NCBI GenBank assembly: GCA_022494885.1
Contig: JAGVSM010003685.1
Location: 124,001 to 188,000, forward strand
DNA: 64,000 nucleotides
Source: Micrasema longulum
Taxonomy: Eukaryota > Arthropoda > Insecta > Trichoptera > Brachycentridae
Direction: 5' to 3'
Shown here: positions 54,057 through 64,000 of the stretch, in pieces
How the letters are laid out: every line of letters begins with the position of its first letter
How positions within the stretch are numbered: position 1 is the first letter of the stretch
Program-made: the position numbers and the translations under genes
The notes under the pieces: model-generated
Database searches by the model: none
The model's input: the letters and a program-made list of their open reading frames with translations, nothing else
What the model was told of the DNA's origin: nothing

Positions 54057-54699
54057 TAGGGTTAAAAAAATACTACCCTGGCAACACTAACGAAATGTTC
54101 ATTTTGTTTCTTCCACAATCTGACAGATGGAAAAATAATTCAATTTTTAACTAATGCATTTGTTACATACACATTTATTTTCTAATTACACATGAAATGT
54201 GATTGCATCCTGTTTCTTTAAGATCCTAGCAGTATTTCTACACTTTAAAAGGACACTACACGCCATAGTTGAATTCAAATCAGGAGTTGCGTACAAAGCG
54301 ACGTCTGCAAAGAAACTAATGGATCAAAACGTAACCCTACTCATTTATGAGTAGTTTAGTCGCCTTTTGTTTGATGTGCGTATGCGGCTTCTGGACTATT
54401 CTTAATTCTATGCTTTTATCACCCATTTATTTTAGGATTCTAATTGCGCAGACCCGAAACAAATCTCTATTCAAAATGTCTTAATGTTACACAAAATCAT
54501 ATCAAATCTCTTTTGTAATTAGAGCCTGCAACATGTTCAATCGTCAATTAAATCGTATTGATATCTACATGTCAACGAAATCCATGTTTCAAACTTAAGT
54601 TATGAAGTTATGCCTTGAATCCGGAGCCCATACGGTGCGGTGACTGCACTTATTTATATCATATTATATAGTATTTTATTTATAGGACAATGTACATAA

Positions 54700-55195
54700 C
54701 TAATTACGAATAACTCTCAAACTGTATATTTACGGAGGACAAAGGAATTTTGAGTATTATTTAATTAAATTCTATAACCTACTTCCACTATCTATTAAAA
54801 CAATTAGTAACGAGAAAATGTTTAAAAAGGCTATAAAAAAATGTACAGTGGAGCTAGGTAGAAGTAAAATGGATTCTCTCATTCGCCCAAACCAATATTG
54901 AATCAACCGCTCGCTCCACAAGTGTATAGCTTATGTTAGGTTTGTGTTGTTTTCATTGTGTCTTTTGTAATATAAATAATATAGATGTACATATATACCT
55001 AGTTTTTAAAACTGTGGATATTATCTCTGTTTATTAAGTACGTCTTCTTTGTTTATTCTCTAATGTAAAAACATTTTAAAAAAGTATATTTTCAAGTGTC
55101 CTCAGCACGGGTAACTCCAGTGAGGTCACATTATTTTTATTATTAATTATAGTTTGTAAGAGAAAATTATGAATAAATAAATAAAAAAATAAAGA
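54700..55195 (+). pseudogene. LINE ORF C-terminus and 3' UTR
   Basis: The frame to the TGA at 54899-54901 reads GGQRNFEYYLIKFYNLLPLS, IKTISNEKMFKKAIKKCTVE, then LGRSKMDSLIRPNQY. The 'YN.LP..I......F.K..K' pattern is the end of many non-LTR ORFs. The 3' UTR runs to 'ttatgaataaataaataaaa' near 55185. No earlier coding remains. Confidence 0.6.
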
Positions 55196-55304
55196 TTAAA
55201 TTAAATTTCTTTATAATATTTATCTTACTATTTTATATTTGTCTCTTGGCTTTCGAATAAAATAAAATAAAAATCAAATATTATAAAAATACATTTTAAC
55301 AAGT

Positions 55305-55382
55305 ATTGTTTCAACAATATTTTGAGTTTGTCCAAATTTTTGTAGACAAGGACTGGATTGAACTCCCTAGGAGCTGTTAATA
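55305..55382. repeat. Outer part of the palindromic-MITE composite
   Basis: 'caacaatattttgagtttgt', 'ccaaatttttgtagacaagg' and 'actggattgaactccctagg' match, in inverse order, 40390-40435 and 40586-40610. Confidence 0.55.
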
Positions 55383-55747
55383 TAAACATATTACCACAGA
55401 AATGAAGAACATTTTAGAGAAGGTAATATTGAAGTCTAGGCATCTTCAGGGCTTATGACCTGTCAATTGGCATTAAAAAAATATATCTTCAGGCGTTGCC
55501 TAGTATATAGGTGAAATAATTCAATTAAATGAATCTCACCCGCATAAATATAGGTTTCATCTCTTTAACTTTACAAACATCAACAGATGAAAGAATTAAA
55601 GAAATAAATATGTTCAAATATGGGCAGAATGGTGAATGTTACACAGTGTGTAAAGTGGCCACTTAAACCGGCAGATGACAGGTCATAAGCCCTGTAGATG
55701 CCTAGACTTCTATATTACCTTCTCTAAAAGGTTCTTGTAATATGTTA
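55383..55747. mobile_element. Palindromic MITE with long centre
   Basis: It starts 'acatattaccacagaaatga' and ends 'aaaggttcttgtaatatgtt'. Left arm: 'catcttcagggcttatgacc'. Centre: 'tcaggcgttgcctagtatat', 'gaatctcacccgcataaata', 'caacagatgaaagaattaaa'. Right arm: 'gtggccacttaaaccggcag' and 'acaggtcataagccctgtag'. This copy shows the long-centre form with both ends. Confidence 0.75.
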
Positions 55748-55939
55748 AGTATTGTTTCGATAATATTCTCTTTGGAGACTACAATATTGATCATAATCAC
55801 ATCAATATACGCGTAATGTTAAATGTAACTTATTTCGGCCGTTTTTTGAAAAGAGGAGTTCTTATGATGTACCCATTTTTATAAAATTGTATGGTATTTT
55901 ACATAATAGCCATAAATAACTGTGCTAGAGAATAGCAAT

Positions 55940-56016
55940 CGATTTGTTGCAGTGCAGAGGGTTTGAACCTCAGACATCTGTAGTTCGCGGCACTATCACA
56001 AAACCACAGCCAGGCT
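55940..56016 (-). mobile_element. SINE family B head fragment
   Basis: Minus strand: 'cctggctgtggttttgtgat', 'agtgccgcgaactacagatg', 'tctgaggttcaaaccctctg'. The tRNA-like head keeps a B-box-like GGTTCAAACCC; the body is absent. Confidence 0.5.
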
Positions 56017-56514
56017 TAAGCGATTTTAGTTATTAGAGTTACTATTTCCTTGTGTTGATTTTGCGAAACTAGAATGCAGTTTGAAATAATGCCGGTTAGC
56101 AATATGTAAAATCAGCCGAATATGTAGGTTTATTATTATCTAGATAATTGCAATCTGCAGATAATGTTTGTTCTTTTTAGCTAGTTTGGCACTAAATATT
56201 AAAATGCTATTAATTATTTAATGAGAAATATGAAATTAATTAACCATCATAAACAAATTATTCACGCTGGACTGTTGACAAACCACTTTATCAACATTCC
56301 ATCAATATCGTTATACCTAATATGCTTTTTTTTTTAAATGCAATTATTTATTTATGCAATAAATCTTACTGTAAAAAGTACTACTTGCATAATGAAAATC
56401 GAATATTATGATAAAATCATACAAAAATACTATACTTTATGTTCAAATATGTCCCGGAATTCGTAATAAAAAAAACAACTTCAGTTAAATTATTCATCAT
56501 CAATTATTTTATTT

Positions 56515-57015
56515 CTTTAAAACAATCATCATAAGAGGCAATACACATATGCCAATTTTTTTCCAATCTTCATAGCACTTCTCTTAGGCCGATTTCGGAA
56601 TAGCTTTTAGCTTCCTCTGCAAATTTTCTTTTATCACCTTAATTGAGTCAAAATGCTTTTTGCGAGGTGGTAATTTGAGATAAGGCAACAGAAAAAGTCA
56701 CACGAAGCCAAATCAGGTAAATACAGGGCATGGGAAACGACTTTTACGTTGTTTTTGGCCAAATAATCGCGTACATGGAGAGATGTGTGAAACGGCACCT
56801 TATCGTAATGCAAAAACTAAGAGAGATCTTTCCATACATCTGGCCTTCTTCTACGAATATTTTCCCTTAAACGCTTAAATGCGCCTAAAAAGTATTTTAT
56901 TGACCGACTGGTCTGTTGAAAGGAACTCCGAGTGCAGAACACCATAGTGATCGAAAAAAACAGTAAATATCCTTGGATTTTGAGCGTCTTTGGCGTAGTT
57001 TTTGGCGTAGATTTA
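56515..57015 (-). pseudogene. Second mariner-type transposase remnant
   Basis: Minus-strand pieces in shifting frames: FFDHYGVLHSEFLSTDQSVN; LRENIRRRRPDVWKDLS; HYDKVPFHTSLHVRDYLAKN, VKVVSHALYLPDLASCDFFC; LPPRKKHFDSIKVIKENLQR, KLKAIPKSAYEKCYEDWKKI. The pattern 'HDNA..H.....REFLAK......PPYSPDLAPCDFFLFP' and 'F......I......L..I....F...F..W' is that of mariner transposases. Here the second catalytic Asp is in HYDKVPFH and the third in LPDLASCDFF. It differs from the 48890-49398 element and is a separate subfamily. Many frame breaks make it a pseudogene. Confidence 0.75.
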
Positions 57016-57034
57016 TGAAATAGAATAATTCCCT

Positions 57035-57135
57035 AGGGAGGAAATCCAGCGTGTCTGCAAACATTTTGACATATTTAATACATTGTTGAATTAACTAACT
57101 GGTAAATAAAAATGTTTTCCATCTGTTGCAACAAA
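57035..57135. repeat. Fragments of the palindromic-MITE composite
   Basis: 'ccctagggaggaaatccagc', 'gtctgcaaacattttgacat' and 'aaatgttttccatctgttgc' match 18160-18215 and the second terminus type (22710-22735). Confidence 0.5.
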
Positions 57136-58260
57136 TTTTGACTTTGATTTGATTCAAAATTTATTATTTCCGTTAAAGTTTTTAGAAAAAATATAATTAT
57201 GTTATCTTCTCATGCTACGGATTTATTTAAATTATGTACGTTATATCGTCATACGTATTACTTATTGCAGTTAACTTAAAATTGGGTTATATTTTTTTTA
57301 AATGAGGAATCCATTTAACCAGCATAAATTAAAATTTAATGTTTGTTAAATAGTTTTCCCAATTATTTGTGTAATGCTCCTGTTCCTTGCATTAATTTCT
57401 GCTCGCCGCGTTCATTTCTCCATTAAATTTTAGCTTCTCAACATTCTGGTTTTCGGATAAGTAATCCAATTGTAACGATTTCCGCAATTTAATGTAATTT
57501 AAGCGCCTCGATGAAATTAGAAGTCATGCTGGAAATAGCAGAACTGTAATAACGAAAACCTCAATAAAATGGCCGATGGCTTTCCGTCTTCAACTTAATG
57601 CTTTATTAAATTATTTCATCAGAAAATTTATACCATTTTTACTGCATTTTTATATTCAACATGCCATTACAAGTAGCCGAAATGAATCAATATAATTCAA
57701 CCGTTAAATTATATTACAATGATTTGGGCATGTACAAATCTTTGTAGACAAATTTTAGATTTTTTTTCCCTCACGGGATTGATTTCAATATCACACATTT
57801 TTTCAACAGACATAGCTATTTTTTTTTCATTTATTGTATTTATTTAATTTTTTTCATTAATTTAATTCATTTCGTTTATTCCATTTATTTAATTTATTAA
57901 AATTTTTAAGTTTTTTTCACTTATTTGTTTTATTTGTGTATTTCATTTATTTCATCTATCTCATTTTTTTTATATTTTTTTATTTTATTTATTTTATTTA
58001 TTTAGGGTAAACAAACAGTATGTTCAAAATATATTTACAATTTATTTGTATATTAATGTTGGACACCCAAAAAATCAACAAAAAAATTTACACTTATGAC
58101 AATAATTTAAATTATGTTGAATATGACAAATGTTAAAGATGAGAAATGAAAAATGTTTATATAATAATATGATTAAATATATATCGGCTTCTTTCAATAT
58201 TTCTATTACTTTCGATTTAAATTTACGTGCATTGTTTTGAAAAATATCAAACAAACAAAC
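57136..58260. other. Unassigned, with a T-rich low-complexity run
   Basis: 57420-57600 is repeat-free and less AT-rich, a candidate conserved element. 57820-58010 is (ATTT)n-like low complexity. No gene recognised. Confidence 0.35.
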
Positions 58261-58352
58261 CATCACGCCGTTTCCCCGTTAGGGTAGGCAAAGAGGATAG
58301 AACGCCACATCACTTTATCTTTGCATACAGCTTTAGCTTCCTCTACATTCAT
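58261..58352 (-). pseudogene. RTE-like LINE 3' end (third copy)
   Basis: Minus strand: MNVEEAKAVCKDKVMWRSIL then FAYPNGETA-stop, followed by TGG and (TTTG)n. It is the last 30 codons of the family at 9119-9880 and 39124-39869. Strongly 5'-truncated, it lies back to back with the CR1-like LINE that follows. Confidence 0.75.
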
Positions 58353-59035
58353 ACAAAAATTTGCCGGTTGATGCCGCCCGTCAATTAATAAATGCGTTTG
58401 TAGTGTCTAGAGTCGATTATTGTAATGGTATCTATGCAGGTCTACCAATGAACAAAATGACTCGCCTACAATCTGTATTGAATGCCGCAGCGAGACTTAT
58501 TTTCGGAATCTCTAAGTTCAGTCATATCACTCCACTACTTCGGGAACTACACTGGCTACGTTTTCCACAGAGGGTCGAATACAAACTCTGTTGGTTTATG
58601 TATAAGTCACTGCACAACTCGGCTCCGGAATATCTAAGGGAACTATGCATTCCAGATGAACTAGCTGACAGGCGTCTCACGCTTAGATCAGCTACGTCTA
58701 CGGCGAGAGGAAAAGTTATTATACCTCTACGCAAACAGCGCACTAAATTTGGTGAACGCGCATTTGCGGTCGCAGGCCCTATGGCATGGAATGCTCTCCC
58801 AGCAGAGGTGCGAGGCTGTGAAAGTGAAGTGATGTTTCGGAAAAAACTTAAAACCCACTTGTTCTCTAAATCATTTGAATAAATCCGTAGCACGTGACAA
58901 CAAAATAAATTATTTTAATTAAATTACAAATTTAAAAGCTTCAATTAAAATTAACTTAACAATAGAATCACCATGTAAAGCGCCCTTGAGGTATTTTATT
59001 ACGAAAATGGCGCTATATAAGTTATCCACAATAAA
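58353..59035 (+). mobile_element. CR1-like LINE 3' end
   Basis: The ORF end (58361-58882) and a short 3' UTR finish with 'aaagcgcccttgaggtattt', 'acgaaaatggcgctatataa' and 'gttatccaca'. The same terminus occurs at 2945-2995, 53990-54056 and 59455-59510. Confidence 0.8.
58361..58882 (+). pseudogene. CR1-like LINE ORF2 C-terminal region (173 codons, uninterrupted)
   Basis: ARQLINAFVVSRVDYCNGIY, AGLPMNKMTRLQSVLNAAAR, LIFGISKFSHITPLLRELHW, LRFPQRVEYKLCWFMYKSLH, NSAPEYLRELCIPDELADRR, then FGERAFAVAGPMAWNALPAE, VRGCESEVMFRKKLKTHLFS. The sequence 'SR.DYCN..YAGLP......LQ.V.NAAAR', 'LHWL....R..YK', 'GERAF...GP.AWN.LP' is the conserved end of CR1/L2-type ORF2 proteins, after the reverse-transcriptase thumb. 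It has no frame break, so this copy looks young, although truncated at about 58355. The start Met is probably internal or accidental. Its closest relative here is the nested copy at 2945-3724. Confidence 0.85.
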
Positions 59036-59452
59036 TCTTCTCATGCACGCGCGCCGATTATTCCGACAGAAAAATATCAGTCTCGGTAAATCTATTGTTT
59101 TATTGCTCGCATATTCTAGGTATTGAATTTTTTTTTAATAGTTCGTTGTCTGTGTAAAACAGAAGGTTTTGTTTTGTCGTTCTAGATGGCATACGGAATG
59201 CATATTTATTAATTTGTATAAAAATTACTGGTTTAACATTATTCTTCTATTCTTTAGAGAGTTTGTTCTATGGTACTGCATGCTTTCAGCTTAAATATAT
59301 TGAGTTTATAGTGTTGAAGTTAAGGTAATGTGTAGAGCTTATGATCTCTCATCAGGTTTCCAAATATATTTCGCTTGTGTTCTCCATACATACATTCTTT
59401 ATAATAATTACGTTTTTCTCGCTTTATAATTAATGCTTATTATAATAATATG

Positions 59453-59975
59453 CTTGGATAATTTATGTAGCGCCATTTTTGTGAAAATCACCTCAAGGGC
59501 GCTGTACAATAAACAAATACCCCAACACGTCTTGCAGCTACAGAGCGCATGGACGGTTGGGGTTCTAGTTCCTCGTCTCCAATTATGATATATTACAATT
59601 ATGATGTATATGAGCTAGATAACAGAACGTCTTGCAGCTACAGAGCGCATGGACAATAAGAAATCTAGCCCCTATTTACATTAAAAAAAAAAAAAAATAT
59701 TTGACATTGAAGTTTAGAGTTAGTAAGTGATATTTTAAAAACAAAATAAAAATAAAATTTCTAAAATTGGAAATTGGAAATTAGATAACAACAAGTCTTG
59801 CAGCTACTGAGCGCATGGACGGTTGAAATTCTAGACCACATTTACTAAATTTAGATATTTGATAGTCGATAACATTTACATAATATGATAAAAATAATAT
59901 GATAGTTAACATCACAAAAAGTCTTGCAGCTTCAAAACGCACCGACAAATGGAATTTCAACAACATAAGAATGAT
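59453..59975 (-). mobile_element. CR1-like LINE 3' UTR with tandem units
   Basis: On the minus strand, four units containing 'ccatgcgctctgtagctgca' plus 'agac' (at 59923, 59797, 59632 and 59528, spaced about 100-165 bases) precede the family end 'gcgcccttgaggtgattttc', 'aaaaatggcgctacataaat' at 59453-59510. It converges with the plus-strand copy ending at 59035. Confidence 0.75.
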
Positions 59976-62221
59976 TTTAAAAACTTAGTAATAAAAAATA
60001 ATTTTTAAAAACGCAATAATAATACATTGAGTAAAGAACTAGTAATTATGGCAATTAAGTGAACATGTAACAGCACAAAAAGTAAAATATAAAAAACTAA
60101 ACAATGATGGCATTCCTTAACTTATTATTAAGGTTAACAAGACAATAGACGATACTCAAACTCAAACTCGTCTCTGCTTTATTTTGTTATGCAGTAAACA
60201 GGATCTATTGTCTTTTTCCTAGTAAATAACTGTAAAAACACTTGGTTCACATTTGGCTGTTCCCTGGGAGATGATAGTAGAAACGCATCTGTGTGCGTAG
60301 TGTAGAGTGTAGGTACCAAGGAATCTATCCGCTTGTTATTTTTTTTGTTATTATTATACGCATATTTCCCGCATAAAATTTCTGATTATTATTATTTTAC
60401 TTTGATTGAGATGTCAGATAAACTTGTGTGTGATTACTTTTGATATTCGTGAATTTTTACGTGATACAGGAAAAAACGTATTATTTGTATTTTTAAATGA
60501 ACATAGATAGGTAGCACTCTATTATATAGAAATTGTTTTATAATAAATAGTTAAATTTCGGCACTTGATCTTCACAAAAAAACACTTTATTAAACAGTTT
60601 TAACAGAAGCACAGTTATAAAATCACGAGAGTTTGTGGCGTTTGAATATATTTTGGTTAGGTTGGGTTAGAACAAAGCGTTGAATATAATAACGTTTATA
60701 AAACAATTCTTTAAATTAATTATCTCACTCTTTTTTTATAGCATGTCCACACTTTAGCGACTTAACTCAATGTTTATAACAATTTAACACATATTTGTGT
60801 ATTTTAAACTAAAGTTGCAGAGAGGAACTATATTTCACACCCAGCCCGCTCGGAGGCTGGGTGAATGAACAATATTAGCATAAAACCACTTACCGACTTT
60901 TTATGTTTACCGGTTTCGAGTGATATGTTGCCGAATGTGTGTGGGGGGGGGGGGGGTAAGTGTAGTGAGCGTCCTTTTTTTTACTAACATTAAAAAAAAC
61001 GTTTGACCACAAAGTTAGCTTTGAACGTGAATAATGAAGTCCTTAAAAATGGAACGGACGCGTTTTTTAGTTTTTTTTTTATAAGCTGGTAATTATATAT
61101 CTAGGGAAACATTTTTATAGGTTTTTGGGTTTTGCGCTACTAATATATAAAATTAGTTTTAAAAAAACATAGATTTAGTCTTTCTAAAGGCTTTTAAGTC
61201 AGGAAGGTTCGTTAAAATACTCGGTACTTATTATGTACCCATCGCGAATTCTCACTTGTATATTTAAAAAATAAAAAGTAGCATATTATATGCGTAAATT
61301 TTATTCCTTCCCAGGTAGAATAAATTAAATTGAAATTCCCAAATTCTATACAGCAACCCCTATTTGCAGCCCTTATTTTTGCTTACAGAGTTTGCCTTTT
61401 TTCGGTCTGCTTACGACTCAACCGTATTAGTAAACATTTCACGCTAACGTTGGCCATAATTATTCCACGATGGTTCCTATGAAGCCTGATTGCGTGGTTG
61501 GTGAGGATTTAAACGATGACGTAATGTGGGCTTTTGTTTTAATTACACTTAAAAAGACATCGTACGTCGCTTTTTATTATACGCGTACGTATACGCCAAT
61601 GGTCATGCTATCCTGGTTGTTCAAATATACCCCTTTTCGCGCCCGATGGTGTATAGATTAAAACAATTATAAATAGATAACGTTTAATGCAGGGTACTTT
61701 AATTATCTGTTACATTAAGGTGAGGTGCTCAGTCCCAAGCTTCAGGTACTAATATTTAAATATTTTTTTCGTTTTGACGAGATAAGATTGCTTGATCTTC
61801 ACTTCCTCATAATCGTTCAGCGCGCATCGCAGTACCGGGAAAGAAGGTGGCTCCGGACACTTCTTCGTATATTTTTTAAGTTTATGAAGACCCGGGTCGA
61901 CCATCTAATTTTAAAAAATAGTTGAAACAAGTCAAGTTTTTAAGGACATGTGAAGCACATAACCACTATCATACATATGTTACTTTATTATTTGCTGGTT
62001 TTCTAAAAGTGCCCGGAGTCACCACTACAAATGTGGTGGCTTCGTACGACTATGAAATTCTCTCTGTAAAGAGAATTCAATCGAAGTTGTAAAGGACAAC
62101 ATACACTAAATAACCAAAATATTTGATTTTTTGTTTAAATGATATTGTGCGTAACACATGTGGAGTTGGAAAAAATGAGAAATAAAACATTTTAATGGAA
62201 AATAGGCACTTGTTTATTTAA
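59976..62221. other. Unassigned AT-rich DNA with a G-run and short hairpins
   Basis: A 14-15-base G-run lies at about 60943-60957 inside a worn hammerhead-type repeat (60886-60980). Two small adjacent hairpins lie at 62018-62075. 61440-61680 has a 63-codon frame without family resemblance. Confidence 0.35.
60886..60980 (-). repeat. Hammerhead-repeat fragment disrupted by a G-run
   Basis: 'accacttaccgactttttat', 'gtttaccggtttcgagtg' and the outer 'tgtagtgagcgtcc' match the arms at 4370 and 5395, but the core between them is replaced by unrelated sequence and poly(G). The GAAAC-CG-GUA half remains on the minus strand. Confidence 0.5.
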
Positions 62222-62383
62222 TTAAAACCATTTTAATAATACTTTTGGCACTGAAAACTTAGCAGCTGCATCTCGAACAGATATTTTTTTGTCCTGTACT
62301 TCCAAAATAGCTTTATCCATATTTTGTGAATCATATTGATGATATGGTCGGCCCCCAACCTTCCGTTTGTATATTCGCGGCAT
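62222..62383 (-). pseudogene. pogo-type psq helix-turn-helix fragment (53 codons)
   Basis: The open frame reads MPRIYKRKVGGRPYHQYDSQ, NMDKAILEVQDKKISVRDAA, AKFSVPKVLLKWF-stop. 'MPR.YKRK' followed by '..A...V......S...AA..F.VP' is the N-terminus of pogo/Tigger-family transposases: a psq-type helix-turn-helix for DNA binding. The catalytic DDE domain is absent; the frame ends inside the first helix-turn-helix, where SVPK(S/R)TL would be expected. It starts at a true-looking Met. It could be the first coding exon of a domesticated or full element, but no continuation was seen within a few hundred bases downstream on the minus strand, so a truncated transposon copy is more likely. Confidence 0.65.
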
Positions 62384-63439
62384 GTCCACTTCACCTCGCA
62401 AAATTCGAAAAAAAAATTTTTTGTTTAATTTATTTAACGAGTAAAAGTTTATAAATCAAACCAATAAATAAAAAAAAAGATAATTTTATTGTACTGATCT
62501 GGACACGAGTTTGTTGAAGACTATAAAAATTCAAGATTGGCAGAGACACAGTAGTACCGCTATTATTACAATGAATCACAACACCAACAACAAAAAACAA
62601 AACATATTTACGTAGCGACAGGCCGTTGCAAGCATACTGACGCAAGGGGACTGTGATTCGCGTTACCCCCTTCCTACAGATTACCTTGAAGAGAAACGAT
62701 GTGCCACTGTCCGATTTCCCCTGCCAAGTTCGAAGCCACCCCGTTCCCCAGTATTGATAGGGCCTTATATATATATATATATATATATTGTATATAAATT
62801 CTTTCGACTTTTCTCTCTAGAATCCGAACTTAAGTAGGTAGATACTTCTGTCAGTCAGGTTGGTACTCAGTATGAATATGTATTGTGATAATGACTGTTG
62901 CTGTATTTTCCACCGTATAAAAACCACATTTTTCTAATTAAAAAGCAACTGAACCGAATACTCCTTCTATCGGCTGAAGTGAGCGGTGCAAGCATCTAGT
63001 TTTATGTTCAATTATTTTTTAACTTGAAATGCACTCTTACGTTATCATTTAATAACAAATATATCGTTAAAATGTACAGAATATATCATTAATTGACAGC
63101 GTCACTGTGTCTTTTATCTTGAATTTATAAAATCAATAATACATTTCACGTTCATAATATATACATGAACGTGAAATGTTAAATTATACAATTCTTGCTT
63201 TATTTTTAAATGAAAACATGAAAGTAAATAAGAGAATATATTTTTTTTTAATAAATGTATTACATTATATAGTATTATAAATTAATAATTAGTCAATTTT
63301 TGTCAGCATAATGACTTCGGGTTCGATTTCCTACATGTTATTATGATTATGTGGCATATGATTCCCTATACCGACTAGTCTGTAAAAATTACAACATACC
63401 AAAATTGCAATTGTTAAATGTGACTTAGGTGTTTACTTC
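62384..63439. other. Unassigned, with (TA)n and a perfect inverted repeat
   Basis: A (TA)n run lies at about 62766-62789, and a 15-bp perfect inverted repeat at 63141-63179. No gene recognised. Confidence 0.35.
63141..63179. repeat. Perfect 15-bp inverted repeat, 9-base spacer
   Basis: ACATTTCACGTTCAT (63141-63155) and its exact reverse complement (63165-63179). Confidence 0.9.
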
Positions 63440-64000
63440 AGACTCAATACCCTGGTAAAAAAATCTAGTAACAATTTATTACTAATTGATAATTATCACC
63501 CACCACTATCAATGCAAGTTCATATTGATCATTCGCTGCCCATTATCTCTTATTTACATAAATTTGATAATGGAATTTATCCAGGAATTAAAGGATTTCT
63601 CTCTCATATAGACTGGACCTCTCTTTTTAGTAAAATGAATATAAATGAAGCTGTAAATACATTTAATGATATCTTGTCTCAAGCTATTGATCTGTTTATA
63701 CCTAAAGGGAAGTTTTTCAAACCTGAATTCCCCCATTGATTCAGTATTGAACTGAAACAATTGATTTTCCACAAAAGAAGTATTCATAAGCTATATAAAG
63801 AGACAGGTAATTAGTATTAAGGTAGTATTACACTCTTGTCAATTTTCTCTCCTAAGAGAATTGTGCAAAATCAAATGTGACAAAAACAACAAAACATTTA
63901 TTGAAAATACGGAACTGAAACTACCTCATAATCCCAAAAAATTGGTCGCAAAAAACGTTCTGAAAGTGATATTCCTTGAAGTATGCTATCCAATGCCACT
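63440..64000 (+). pseudogene. LINE ORF2 fragment, linker between endonuclease and reverse transcriptase
   Basis: The open frame (about 63440-63739) reads SSNNLLLIDNYHPPLSMQVH, then GIKGFLSHIDWTSLFSKMNI, NEAVNTFNDILSQAIDLFIP, KGKFFKPEFPH-stop, followed in the same frame by FSIELKQLIFHKRSIHKLYK. Further on, in another frame, come RELCKIKCDKNNKTFIENTE and LPHNPKKLVAKNV. The pattern '(D)HHPP', 'W......N......F...I......P', 'P.W.S.EL..LI..K...H..Y', 'N....W/F....' is the region after the APE endonuclease in jockey-type ORF2 proteins. DNYHPPL probably corresponds to the end of the endonuclease (SDHHPP). It runs off the window. Stops and frame changes show decay. Confidence 0.7.

Noticed and set aside
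58522..58893. 123-codon minus-strand frame
   Set aside because: Antisense shadow of the CR1-like LINE ORF on the plus strand.
1..64000. CRISPR arrays, operons, rRNA genes, riboswitches
   Set aside because: None seen. Repeats are dispersed and diverged without regular spacers, and the sequence is eukaryotic in character.

Overview
The window looks like AT-rich, gene-poor arthropod DNA, most probably from an insect. The evidence is the mix of degraded non-LTR retrotransposons, tRNA-derived SINEs, Penelope-like, mariner, pogo-like and hAT-like remnants, MITEs, and splice-site-like exon borders. There are no operons, no ribosome binding sites and no long intact ORFs. The longest open frame (307 codons, 11580-12503 on the minus strand) is itself a reverse-transcriptase remnant. 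I name no species, and all family assignments were made by eye.

Layout. 1-5400: LINE 3' ends, a SINE, a Penelope-like GIY-YIG fragment followed by a hammerhead-like motif, one LINE nested inside another, and an inverted pair of hammerhead-like motifs. 5400-8600: mostly unrecognised AT-rich DNA. 8600-15020: a dense LINE/SINE cluster, including a 5'-inverted (twin-primed) LINE with a 15-bp target duplication and two different SINEs inside one 13-bp target duplication. 15640-24320: a hammerhead-bearing foldback, palindromic MITEs, a MITE with CCGTAG ends and a hAT-like element. 25640-30260: LINE, LTR-like and SINE remnants. 30260-39000: sparse repeats plus repeat-free stretches richer in GC that could be regulatory DNA, and one possible first exon (31650-31680). 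38950-40990: a composite of a MITE carrying a nested LINE and two palindromic MITEs. 41870-47100: SINE-B copies and a LINE 3' end. 47870-49400: a SINE, the best candidate host exon (48450-48687) and a mariner pseudogene. 49400-58260: inverted and direct repeats, MITEs and a second mariner pseudogene. 58260-64000: LINE ends, a short pogo-type HTH open frame and a LINE fragment running off the edge.

Almost nothing here can be shown to be a working host gene. The two best host candidates are the terminal exon at 48450-48687 and the signal-peptide-like first exon at 31650-31680; both rest on sequence signals only. The window may lie within long introns or between genes. Its main interest is the record of retrotransposition it holds: nested insertions with readable target duplications, a twin-priming inversion, a chimeric SINE insertion, and a set of hammerhead-ribozyme-like motifs, two pairs of which form inverted repeats.
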